From assembly GCA_016858145.1 (NCBI GenBank), contig JAEHOE010000031.1, forward strand, positions 62,001-126,000: a stretch of 64,000 nucleotides of DNA, read 5' to 3'. The translations under genes were made by a program, and so were the position numbers. Numbering within the stretch: position 1 is the first letter of the stretch; each line of letters opens with the position of its first letter. The stretch comes from Edaphochlamys debaryana (Eukaryota; Chlorophyta; Chlorophyceae; Chlamydomonadales). The notes under the pieces were generated by a model. That model saw only the letters and a program-made list of their open reading frames with translations. It was not told where the DNA came from and did not search any database. Of this stretch, positions 23,165 through 34,900 are shown one piece after another.

Positions 23165-26100
23165 ATGGATGAGGGGCACCGCCTTTCCCGGCCTCTGGCA
23201 GTGCCAGAGGGTGCAGCGGCCTGGTGCTTGGCAACGTGGCGGCGCAAACATTATACCCTGCGGCTGAAAGCAAGTGGAGTGCAAGAGGTGAAATCTGTGA
23301 CGGCGCCGGGGAGGTCAGCAGGGAGGTTATCTGCAAGGGAGACCACATGGGCAGTACTTTCTAGTGGGACCCCGGCTTCACTCCTACGGCCTACCGCCTC
23401 TGCCCTACAGTCACTGCCCTACCGGTCCCCTGGCCGCGCGTCCATCAGGTCTTTCCCGAGCTATTTACAACAGCCGAGAAAGCAGAATCTCGGCCCGTGT
23501 CCCTCTCTGCCTGCGTGCCGGGCAGTCCGCCGGTGCCCTTCCACGGCCCCAAGCTAGCGCGCAACGGCAATCACTGGTCCATCAGCGGTGCCACGGTCCT
23601 GCTGCAGTCCCTGCAGCTCCCGCGAGGTGCCGTGCAGGTGGTCCTGTGGCGGGACGGCGCCAGCGGGGGTGTCTGCGTGGCGGCTAGGGGCACAGGTGGG
23701 GCGGAAAGCTGTACGTTGGAGGGTGCTTGGCATAGACAAAGACGGCGGTCATTAGCTACTTGGCTTGACCTGAGGAGGCCGTGGCCCGCCAGGTCCCCTT
23801 GGTTGTGCAGTCATCGTGCGCGCTCTTGCTCACACACGCTGCGCAGATGAGGTTGGGCCCAGCATCGCCCCGCGCGACGGAGAGCCGCAGGGCGCCCCGG
23901 TGGGGAGCGACGACGAACTGGTGACGGACGAGATGCCGGGGGACACGGAGGAGGAGGAGTGCGAGCTGGAGGGCGAGCAGGAGGAGGGCGAGGAGCAGGG
24001 GGAGGGCAAGGAGGGGGAGGGAGCATCCTGGCCGCAGTCTGCCACCAGGGCGGGGCAGGGGTCCGGGCCAGCGGCAGGCACTGAAGTTGGCGATCCCCGC
24101 AGCTGCAAGATAGTGGCTGCTTGGGAGCTGTCTCGCCAGATGGAGGTCCCTGCCAGCATGGCGGGGAAAGGCGGTGTGTTCCAGCGGGTGCGGAAGGGGC
24201 TGATCAAGGGGCTGGAGGACAAACGGACCCTGCGCTTCTACCTGCGGCCTGGCGACGAGGGCGAGGAGGAGGGCGGCGTGGAGGTGAGTGACGGTGGGGC
24301 AGGGCTGGAGGCTTGGGCGCACGCAAGACGGCGGGAGGCAGGATGTGCGTGGGATGAAGGTGGGGGCGGCCGGATATGCCCGCAAGTTCACCTGCAGCGG
24401 AGGCACAGACGTCCTCAACAAACTCCCCCCTCCTTGATGTCCGCCAGGTAGACATCGGCGAGGGCAAGGGCGCCAGGTCCGCTCGCCTCTCCAACTTTCC
24501 CCGCCTGGCCCGGGCCCTGGGCCTGCGGGGCGGTGACTGTGTCCGGTTCGCTCCCCACCGCGACGGCCACCCGACCCACTTCGTTGTGGAGGGCTGGCGC
24601 TTGGGGCCAGGAGGGCGCTGGCAGCGGCTGCAAAGCTCGGGGCCACAGCTGGACGCATGCGCAACTGTGATTAGCGGGCCGGGTGCTGGCGTGGCTGCCG
24701 CTGCGGGTGAGGCGGCGGCGGGAGCGGAGGAGGGCGACGTGGGGCACCCGGCGAGCAGCGCTGCTGACCGGGTGACGGCGGAGGTGCCGGGCCGCACGGA
24801 GGAGGAGGGCAGCGCGCTGGGCCGAGCCCTCTACGGATTGGGGCCGGCATCAGCGGCTGCCGGAGGAGTCAGCCGCCGCTGCTACAGAAGCCCACTGTCT
24901 TGTGGGGGTCTGCCCGAGCGGCATGCGGCTGCGCTGGGAGACGGTGGGCCCTTCTCCAGAGTGGGGCAGGGGCCGCAGGTCAAGCGACCGCGGCATTCGG
25001 CCGTGGTGCCAGACGTCGGGGTGGAGGAGGGCGGGATGGAGGTGAGGGGGCGGGCGACGGTATGGGTCTGCTTCGGAATCAGAGGGAGGGGACTTGGCCG
25101 CTTTGATGGCAATCCAGCCGTGCACCCGTCATAAGCATACAGCTCACCTGGGCGCGTGCAGCGATCCGCCAAACCGCCCACGCCATCCTCTGTCGTACGA
25201 TTCCCATCGCCCTGCCCGCCACACCCGCCCATCAGCTCGACGTTGCCACGGCGCTGGTCCCCGGGGTCCCTGGCCCCACCTGCGGACCCCGCCTGGCGCA
25301 GGGCTTGGAGGCTGGCGCTGGCGGCGGCGCAGAGGGCCGGTCCGCCGCCGGCGTCTCGCGTCCGGAGCCCCTGGCAGCTATCGCTGCAGCGCCCGTGACC
25401 GCGCACATGGGAGCTGCCAGCGGTGCCATGGGCGCTAGGCAAGGCTCTAGCACCGTCATGTCCGCCTGCAGCCTTGGCAGATCCCTCGTCCCTGATGGCA
25501 GCCGGCTGGAGCTGGAGCGGAGCCCCGAAACGGCACCAGCATCGGCACCAGCTTTGCTGCCGGGGGGCCAAACGCCCAACGAGTCGGGAGTCTCGCTGGT
25601 GTCCTCTCTGACAGGGCTCGAACTCTGGGAGCTCGTGCGCGGGCCCGGACCTCCGCTGCAGCCTGTGAACCCCAGCTGTGGCGGCGGCGAGACCATGGGC
25701 AGCAGCGGGGAGCCAGCTTACGGGGCCACGCCCACGTACTTTCCTCCAGGCTCAGGCCCGAGCCGAATCGGCAGCACGGGCTTTGGTGAGCTTTCCGCGA
25801 CAACCGCCGCCTGCCTCCCGGCCTTCACCAGCCCGCCGCAGCCGCCGGCTACGGGGGACGCTTCGCCCGGGTCGCGCGGACTTGCGCTACCGCCACAGGG
25901 CCAAATCGGACCCCAGCTCCTGGTAGGAACAGCGTGCGGCCTGGGCCCTGGCATGACGCTTCATCGCTCGGTTGCTGCGGGTGTGTTGCGGACGACGTAC
26001 CTTGCCGTGTGCATAGCTACGCCTGCACATCAACCACAGCCTGACCCATACGGCCATACGCCTGTGCCCTTCCATCCGCCCTGCAGATGGGCAGGTTCCG

Positions 26101-26773
26101 GGCCTCGCTAGCACAGGCCTCGCCAGCACCAAGCCTGTCGCCCCGCTGCGGCACGCGTGGAGCCGCCCAGGCGCAGGCGGGGTCTCCGCAGCCACCAACT
26201 TTGCTGGCCCCAACGGGCGGTGCTGTCCCTACGGCCGCTCGGCCCGCTCCAACAGCGTCCGCGCTGGAGCCACAGCCGCGGCGGGGCCGCGTTGGTCGCT
26301 CCTCCCAGATCATTCTGGAAGTCACCGTGACAGCCGGGATGCTGAGGAAGGGGTACCTGCAGGTCCACCCCACCTTTGCCGCTGACTTCGGGCTGGCGCC
26401 GCAGCCGGGTGCAGAGACTGGCGTGGACCCCGCGTCAGCGCGCAGCCTGCCCCTACGGCTGCGGGATGCGAGCCCTGCTGCGCCCGCTGGGGCCTGTGAA
26501 GATGGCGCGGCTGCGGGGGCCTTCGCGGATGTCACTCTGTCCGTCACGCCTGCCGGGCCCGGCCGTAAGGCTGTGTGCGAGCTGCGAGGGCTGGGCAGCT
26601 GGATGGCGGCCCACGGCGTGGCTGAGGGCTCGGTGGTTGGGGTCGTCGCCTTCCAGCCGCGGGGCGACTTCTCCATTGCGCTGGTTGGGGCCCAGCCGGA
26701 CGGCGGCCTCAGCGGTGAGGGCAGCGACATGGAGGTGACGGAGGAGGAGAGCGATGCCGAGGTGGCCAGCTGA
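23165..26773 (+). CDS. G4: SET-less B3-like protein (A-B-D)
   Basis: Predicted 924-residue protein, six exons in phase: 23165-23287, 23449-23695, 23847-24283, 24448-25041, 25236-25922 and 26087-26773. Domain A (1-123; LAVPEGAAAWC, FPELF, QVVLWRDGASGG) is followed by a Glu-rich acidic stretch and B (about 208-320; AAWELSRQMEVPASM, GVFQRVRKGLIKGL, then GGDCVRFAPHRDG and VVEGW). A Gly/Ala/Pro-rich linker leads to D (about 772-898; VTVTAGMLRKGYL, GPGRKAVCELRGLGSWM), and the protein stops soon after in an acidic tail. E, SET, SR and F are absent. The acidic run after D also follows D in G5, so G4 looks like a G5-type gene cut short there. The exon 23449-23695 has exactly the length (247 bp) of its G5 counterpart. 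Confidence 0.8.
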
Positions 26774-28926
26774 TGTGTGGTGCAGGCGTCAAGGAGGAGG
26801 CGTGTGGGGGGCCGTTGACGAGACGCAGTGCGTCAGGTCTGTGAGGTGGTGGCGACAGCGCACTGCCGCGCCGCCGGCCCTGTGGGCCGCCCGGCTGTGC
26901 GCCGCCTGGCTGCCGATGGAGGCACGCAAGGAGGAGCAGGGCCGGAGCTCAGAGGCGGTCGGCGCATGGTCTATGCAGTCGCTGCACGTGTTGGCACTCG
27001 GCTGACCGCTATCGGTTATCGGTTGTCGGTTGCGCATGCAAGCTGTAGTAGTGCTGCATAGTATGCACCCGGCGCCCTCCAGGCCCGGTGCCCGGTGCCC
27101 GGTGCGTGCTGTGTGCCAGTGCTTCCCACACATCAGGCCACAGCACTCGAGCCAGCGCTATACTTTACATGTTGCGTGAGCCTTTGCAGTTAGGGCTGTG
27201 GTTTAGGGTCGCCGGGCTTTCGCGATGACAGCAGGGGACAACGAGGGGGTTGCCAGGTGCGCGGCACGAACACGCCGGCTGCACGGCATCGCTGCGGCAC
27301 ACCTTTTCGCGATGGCGCCACGTCAAGTTTGGAGAGTAAAGCTGGGTGGGAGGCCTCGGGTGTCTCCGGCAGTGCGTCCCAGCTTGACCGTGCGAACGAC
27401 AGCTCGGCGTGGAAGCTCGCTGCACAGCTCCCGAGAAAGTCAAAATCTTGCCATAGCATACGGCTATCATGGACGATTGCTTGCTATGGAAGCGGCAGCT
27501 CCTATCATGAACAGCGACGGCATGCGCCCAGGTCCTGCCCACCCGAGCATAATACTCGCTGCTATCCCTTGTACACCTGTATATCGAGGCTGCGGCTGCA
27601 GCAAGAGCAGGCGGGATAAGCGCTTGTCAACGACCAGGGTGCATGCGCTTCCTCAGCCTCGGCGGGCGCGAAGGAGCAAGCTCACCGGCAAATCCGCATG
27701 TAGCGCAGACCGCGGAAGAGATAGGGCACCGCTCGGCGCCTCGCCCGTGCGAGTCTCGGGAGCGTGCAAGCATGCCCCCGACCATCCAGCGTTCCCCCAA
27801 TCTCCTGCCCATCCGTCGGCAAAGGTAAAGGCTCTGCAGTCCGTAAACATAGAGATGTCGGTAGCTAGATATCTTTTCGCCGGGTGCGCTTCTCGCTCCC
27901 TCCGTCTGTGGCGGGCCAGGGGGACAGAGACTGGCCGCTCCTGCCTTTGTGACCCACGGCCAGTCCCCTCTCAACCCCCGGTAGGCTTGAGGTGCCCAAG
28001 GCTGTGGCGCATGGCCGCACGGTTCCTGTACGTGCCCATGTTGCAGCGGAATGCCACTGGCTGCCGCTGCCGGCCGCTGCGCAGCCGGGCGGGAGCGGGG
28101 GGGGGGGTGCGGGGCCGCGTGTCGGCGTGCCGTGCCGCCAATGGACCGATCTGGGCGGCGGCAACTAGAGCTCACTGCATTGCCGCCCGCAACAGCTTCC
28201 TCTACGTACTGCAACTCTCGGCTAAAACATCCGAGCTCCTGGGAAGGCTGGGAACGCGCGGACGCAGTCGTCCCCCGCTTGCACCGTGGCCGCGGCTGCG
28301 GCTAGGCTCCGCTCTGAGCCCGCTGACTCTGCAGAGCTCCCTCCAGCGACAGAACGCGCAAACAACAGCCTCAAAGAGGCGCCCGAGGTGCGGTGGCTTC
28401 GAGGCGGAGTCGCGGCAAGGGCAGATCGTCTCGCGTTGCGCGGGCCTCGCGCTCCCCCGCGCTCTCGGCAGCAGCGCGGCTGTAGGCCCCAGTTGCTCTG
28501 GCAGGGCGCTCTGCTGGGCGCCAAAGCAAACGCCTGGCCGTTGAAAGCCCGTGAGAAGGTGGTCCCCTGTTCGCCCCCCTCCTCGTCCTCACTCCGTGTT
28601 CCGCCCCTCCCCCCCCCGCCACCTCACAGACCCAGCACGAGATCCCCCCGTCTCCTGTGCAGCGCACGAGCCTCACATCCGGGTCCATGACCACCACGTG
28701 CCCGAGGGGGCCCACCAGGCCTGCCTACCCAAGACCCTGCTGACCTCTCCCGTGCGGTAGGGCCGGGCTACGGGTGCACCTGGCTGGGCATGAAGCTTCT
28801 GACGAGCTGATAGTTGTCAGGGGCTGAGGTCCCGGGCAGGGCCGAAGAAGTCCTGCTGTTCAAGTGCAACGCCGACGTTCTCCCCGGCTCATGCCACAAC
28901 GCCAGCAGGTGAGAGCGGCGCCGACA
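26774..28926. other. Region between G4 stop and G5 start
   Basis: The first 330 bp is the G4 3' region and contains a short tandem run of the type TATCGGT near 27009-27030. From about 27104 the second copy of the 1.4-kb repeat begins. A 439-codon open frame crosses the repeat on the plus strand but is not open in copy 1 and matches nothing recognisable. A splice acceptor lies shortly before the G5 ATG. Confidence 0.55.
27104..28550 (+). repeat. 1.4-kb direct repeat, copy 2 (upstream of G5)
   Basis: Second copy of the segment at 21534-22975, same orientation, about 5.57 kb away. It precedes G5 as copy 1 precedes G4, so the unit probably moved with a gene-sized duplication. The gene bodies that follow differ far more than these non-coding copies do. 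It carries a short G run near 28099. Confidence 0.85.
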
Positions 28927-31900
28927 ATGGCTGGCGCTCCTATGCCCTCCACGAGGCCCCCTGGGCTCTCAGAGGAGGCAGTGTTCTGTGGCGCGTCGAG
29001 AGTGCACCACAGCGAGCTGCGGCCGGCCGTCGAGGTGGCAAAGGCGGTGGGTTGGGGGCGGCCAATCACGCTGTTAACGTGGTCTGTCGCCCGTAGGCAC
29101 CCGGCTTGCCCAACACTACCCGTGATTGCCCTTACTTACGCAGGCCTTCCCCGAGCAGCATGCCAAGTTCATGGGCAGCGACTCCGTCAAGGCGCTCACG
29201 GTCAGCCTTCAAGCCGGGTGGCCCGGCGGGGCCGCCTGCCCCGATGCTCGGCTCGCCTGGCCTGGCAGGAAGTGGCACGTCAGCAGCATCGGCAAGCTGC
29301 AGCTGCCGCGTGGGACCACGGCCGTGGAGCTGTGGCGGGACGGCACGGTAGTCCACGTGTGCATTCCGCTGCAAGCACCTCAGCCCAGAGGTACGGTAAG
29401 GGGAAGCGGGGGAAGGCGCTGCATCAGAGATAAGGTGCCCCGAGGCCCTGTGGGGCTGGTGCTAGCGGCAACGCACGTAGTTTAAACCATGCCAACCAGT
29501 TGAACGGCCCAGGCTTCAACTGCTGCCGCCTTCTCCTGCCCTGTGGCAGGTCCCGGCGGTGGCGCTGACGAGCTTGCTTCGGACGAGCCGTCGGACGATG
29601 GAGACGACGAGGACACGAGCACGGAGGAGTCACATGGCTCCCTCAGCAGCGGCGATGGCTCTGAGGAGCAGGCGGAGGAGGAGAGCGAGGAGCCGGTAGA
29701 GGAGGCAGCAGCAGCTTGGAGGCAGCCAGGCGCCAGAGGGGAGGTACCCCCGGCGCCAGCGGCAGCAGCTGGGGCCATCGGCGATTCCCGCTGCTGCAGA
29801 AAGCTTTCTGGCTGGGAGCTTACTAAGCAGATGAGGGTGACTTCGCCCATGACGGCGGAGGGCGGCGTGTTCCAGCGGGTGCGGAAGGGGCTGATCAAGG
29901 GGCTGGAGGGCAAACGGACCCTGCGCTTTTACTTTCGGCCTGGCGGTGAGGGCGAGGATGTGGAGAGCTACACGGTGAAGGTGAGGTGGGGCAGGCGGGC
30001 GGGCCATGGGCCTGTTGGGAGCACACATACGACCAGGGGACACAGGCAGGTGCTGGCACGTCCCCTGCACTCTCTACTGGAGCTCCAAGTCAACGCCTGA
30101 ACCCACCTCCCGCCGCCCCCTTTCAACCCCCAGCTCGAGTTGGGCACGAAGGGCGGCAAGGACCTGGTGCTCTACACCTTCTCCCGGATGACCCACGCCC
30201 TCGGCTTGAAGGAGGGCGACACGGTCCTCTTCCGGCCCCACCGCGACGGCCACCCGACCCACTTCGATGTGGAGGGCTGGCGCATGGGGCCGGGGGGGCC
30301 CTGGCAGCGGCTGCAGCCACCGGGACCACAGCTGGACGCAGGCGCAGCTGTAAGCAGCGGGCCGGGTGCTGGCGTGGCTGCCGCTGCGGCGGCGGCGGCG
30401 GCGGGAGCGGAGGAGGGCGAGGCGGAGCAGCTGGCGGGCAGCGACTACGACCTGGTGACGGACGAGGTGCCAGGCAGCACGGAGGATGATGATGAGGAGG
30501 CGGAGGGGGATGAGGAGGATGAGGGGGTGGGGGAGGCAGCAGCTACGCAGCAGATGGGCGCCAGAGCGGAGGTGCGGCCGGTGCCGGCGGCAGCAGATGG
30601 GGCCATCGGCGACCCACTCTGCTGCAGAAAGCTGTCTGGCTGGGAGCTTACCAAGCAGATGAGGGTGCCTTCGCCCATGACAGCGGTGGGGGGCGTGTTT
30701 GAGTGGGCCCGCAAGGGGCTGCAGGGGAAGCGCACCCTGAGGTTCTGCCTGGGCCCCAGCGGCGAGGACCAGAACGAGCGCTGGCTGGAGGTGAGCACCG
30801 GCGGGGGCAAGCGGGCGGTGCAGGCACCAGGGCTCAAGGGTGGCAAGGGAAGAAGAGCCATGAGTTGCAAGCCTACATTAGGTTAGCATGAATCTTGCTG
30901 GAGTGCAACCCGGGTCGACGCTCTAACCATGCGCCACCCGCCTCTGGCCCCCAGCTCGAGTTAGGCATGAAGGGGCGCAAAGACCTGGTGCTCTACACCT
31001 TCTCCCGGATGGCCCACGCGCTCCGCCTGGAGGAGGGCGACACGGTCCTCTTCCGGCCCCACAGCGGTGCCGACCCGACCCACTTCGATGTGGAGGGCTG
31101 GCGCATGGGGCAGGCAGGAGGCTGGCAGCGGCTGAGCCCCCGTGCAGAGGCGGCCGCCGCCCCACGACGCGAGCTCACGCCGCCCCGGGGCCCGCTCTGC
31201 AGCGCTGGCAGCAGCGGCGATGACGACCTGCCCCTAGCCAGGCTGGTGGCGGCAACCACAAAGCAGCCTGCGGCCGCCAGCCTTGCCTCGGCCGCCGCCG
31301 CCAGCCCTGCAGCGCGGCCGCCTGAGCCCCCACCGCTTTCGGCAGGCGGGGTGAGCCCGGACGGTGCTGCGGGGAGGGCTGAGGGAAGTGCCGGCTCCAG
31401 CCCGAGCGGCGACGGAGGGGCTGGCGAGGTCCCAGGCGGCGCTGGCTCCAGCCTGGCGGCGAAGAACCCGAGCATCATGAGCCTCGAGGACGCTCCTCTC
31501 TCCGTACTGGCGGCAGAGCGTCGGAAGCTGGAGGGGCGGAAGCCCGTGCGGGCCTCGGGCGGGGTCAGCTTGGCGGCTGAGACGGCCGATCTGGCGGGCG
31601 GTGGCAACGACGGCCTGGCGGGGGCTCCCGCCACAAAGCCCCTCCAGGCCAGCGCCATTCAAGCCGGTGGCGGGACTGCAGGGGGCTTCTCCTCGTGCCC
31701 TTCTACCTTACCTGAAGGCTTCTCCGTGCCGGGTCCTGAGGGGCCCGTGCTGGCTGCAGCCACGCAGGGCCTCGAGCCCAGCCCGGGCCAGCAGGCCCCG
31801 GCGCAGCCTGGCGAGCGCAGGAGCGCGTCACCGGGGCAGGTGCCGCAGGGATCACAGCAGGAGCCAGCGGACCGGGCTGAGACGCTCCGGCTGCCTACTG

Positions 31901-34900
31901 CCACTGCTGCCCCACCAACGGTAGCGGTTGGCCCCGCACCGGGCTCCGACGGCGCGGGTGCCTCGCCATCAGCTGCCGACGCTGGTGCTCCGGTCATGCG
32001 TCAGCCCTCACCGGCAGCGGCCGTCAGCCTGCCCTCGTCGCTGGCTCTGATTCCGGCCAGGGAGCTGCACCAGCTGCTACGCATGGCGGAGGAAGCGGCT
32101 GGCGCGGCGACCCGCAGCACCGATGCCCATGGCGGCGGCGCAGGGGCAGTGGGCACCCAAGCAGTGGGCTCCAGCCCGGCGGCGCAGAACCCGAGCGTCA
32201 TGAGCCCCGAGGACGCTCCTCTGTCCATACGGGCGCCGGAGCGCGGGAGCCTCGAGCGCCGCGAGCCTTCTCGAAGCACGGGCGAAGGCGGCACGGGACC
32301 CGTGCTGGCTGCAGCCACGCAGGGCCTCGAGCCCAGCCCGGGTCAGCAGGCCCCTGCGCAGCCTGGCGAGCGCGGGAGCGAGCCACCGGGCCAGGTGCCG
32401 CAGGGATCACAGCAGGAGCCAGCGGACCGGGCTGAGGCGCTCCGGCTGCCTGATGCCACTGCTGCTCCACCAGCCGCAGCTGCAGCAGGCCCCGCGCCGG
32501 CCTCTGACGGCCCGGGTGCCTCGCCTTCAGCTGTTGGCGCTGGTGCTCCGGTCATGCGTCAGCCCTCAGCCGCAGCGAGCCTCAACGCGCTCTCGTTGCT
32601 GGCGCCGGCCCCCGCCAGGGAGCTGCACCAGCGGCTACGCATGACGGAGGGAGCGGCCGGCGCGGCGACCCGCAGCACCGATGCCCATGGCGGCGGCGCA
32701 GGGGCATGGGGGACTGTAGCAGATGGCTCTGAAGCAGAGGGTGGCTGCTCCTCTGGCCCGTCAACCACAGAGGGCGAGGGCCAGCCGGAGGAGGCGGGCC
32801 GGGTCACTCCGCGCCGCCCAGCGCGTCTGCCGTCCGGTGCCTTCAGGGAGCCATGCGCCGACAGGCCAGGGGCCTCGCCCCTGAGCGCTGCCCCGGGCGG
32901 CACCTCGGCGGCGCTGCAGCTCTCCCCGGCCTCCGCTCCCGGCCCCCTGTCTCCGCCGGCTTTTCTCTCCGTTGCGGAGCTGGGGTCGCTGAGGAACAAG
33001 GTGCGTGGGGGTCTCAGCGGTGGGGTTTACAGCGGGAGTCGGGGCACATGCTCTGTGCAGTGGCCAGCGGACTCCACTGCTCACAGCGTCTGGCCATTGC
33101 CCACCTTCCCACAGGAGCCTTCCGTCGTGCGGGGCCCGCCTAACCGGACTGCCGCGTCGGAGGCGGCGGAGGCGGCGAGACCTATCTGCCCTGCTACGAC
33201 CCTGCTCCTGCGGGCCGACGACCCTCATCCCACGTCTGCGGCTGCAAAACAGGGCCCGGCTGAGCTGGAGCCAGCCGCGCCTGCACGTGCCCGTGTGCAG
33301 CCGCCATCGCCCGTCAGCGCTCCGGCAGCAGATGACACGCTACCCTCGGTCGCGCCTGCCCCCAGCGCTCCAGAGCGGAGGCCGACAAGAGAGGGAGCTT
33401 CACACGAGGCCGCCCCCCGGCCGTGCAGTGACGCTGACGTCGCTGTCACCGCGCCGCGGCCACTCCCGCAGCTGCCTGCCCCGCCGCAAGCCCCACCGCC
33501 AGCTCCGCCGCAAGCCCCGCCGCAAGTTTCGCCGCAAGCCCCGCCGCAAGCCCTGCCGCAAGCCCCGCTGCCAGCCCCGGCACAGCGGCACGTGGAACTG
33601 CATCTGCCGCCAACCACGGTGCGTGACGAGGCACAGTAGGTCTACAGGGGGCCTGAGCAACTCCACACCTGCAGCATGTTCTTACTGGCACAGTCCTGCT
33701 TAATCCCGTGGGGGCCCACACGTAGGCTTAGCAGCAGCAGAGCCCTATCCAGCATGGCCCGCCACTGGCCGCTTGCCTACCATCCCCCCAGGTGCTGCCG
33801 GCATCGAGCGACAAGGCTGCCGAGACCGTCGGCGGGGCCGCACAGGCCTCTGCTCCTCCGATGCTGCCGGCCGTCAAGCCCGACCCAGACTGCCCGCCAT
33901 CGCAGCCGCCTCCGGCGGCCAACACAGTGCCTTCCACGCCCGAGCCTGCAGCGCACGGCGCAGCTGAGGCGGGGCCAGCTACGCCTGCCAACGCGCGCAT
34001 GCCGCCTCAGGCAGATAGCTGCGCTGCAATTGCAGGTGGCACTTCAGCCCCGGCGGCGGCGGCGGCGGCGGTCCTGCCATCGCAGAGACCAACAGGGCAG
34101 GGCGCGGGCTCCCGGCTGTGCAGCTTCACCCTCGAGGTCCCCGTGACGGCGGCCATGCTCCGTGATGGCTACCTGAGGGTCCACTCGGCCTTCGCCGCCG
34201 ATGCCGGGCTGGCCCCTGTGGGCGGCGGCACAGCCGGGCCAGCCTCGCCGCCACCAGCGCCGCTGAGCCTGCCCCTACGGCTTCGAGACGCCAGCTCGGG
34301 GGAGTTGGCAAGGGGCCCAAGCAGCGGCGGTGGTGGCGGGCTCTTTGTGGACTCCACTCTGTCCGTCACTCCGGCCAGCCCCGGCCGCAAGGCGGTGTGC
34401 AAGCTGCTGGGCCTGGGTGGCTGGCTGGCGGCCCGCGGGGTGACTGAGCGGGCTGTGGCGGAAGGCGCTACTGTGCAGGTGGCTTTCAAGCCGCCCGGGG
34501 CCTTCACCATTGCGTTCCATGGGGCCCAGCCGGCGAGCGGCGGCAGCGAGGGTAGTGATGTGGAGGAGACGGAGGACCAGGAGGAGGCACCATCAGTGCA
34601 CAACGAAGAGGCGGGGGAGGTGCAGGGCCAGCCGCTCTCGACGTCACCGCAACGGCTGCCACGAAGCCGCGGCCGGCGTGAGGCTGCAGCCCTCGGCGCT
34701 GCAATGGAAGTGGCGCTGACAGCACCGCCGCAGCGGCAGGCAGCCAAGGTGGCGCGTGCGACCATCGCAGCCGCAGAGCGGGGAATGCCATCCCGGCAGC
34801 CCGCCGCGTTGCCGGCTGTTGCGACCCCGCGGCCGCGCGCGCCTGCAGCTGCCGGCATGCCCAACACGGCTGCCGCCTCAGCCGTCCGCATCCGCGTCGC

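Noticed and set aside
27225..28544. 439-codon plus-strand open frame in the second 1.4-kb repeat
   Set aside because: The frame is broken by indels in the first repeat copy, so it is not conserved as protein; better explained as promoter and 5' UTR DNA.
31441..32730. CRISPR-like or satellite array
   Set aside because: Repeats are long, imperfect, in frame and part of a coding exon; there are no short spacers of constant length.
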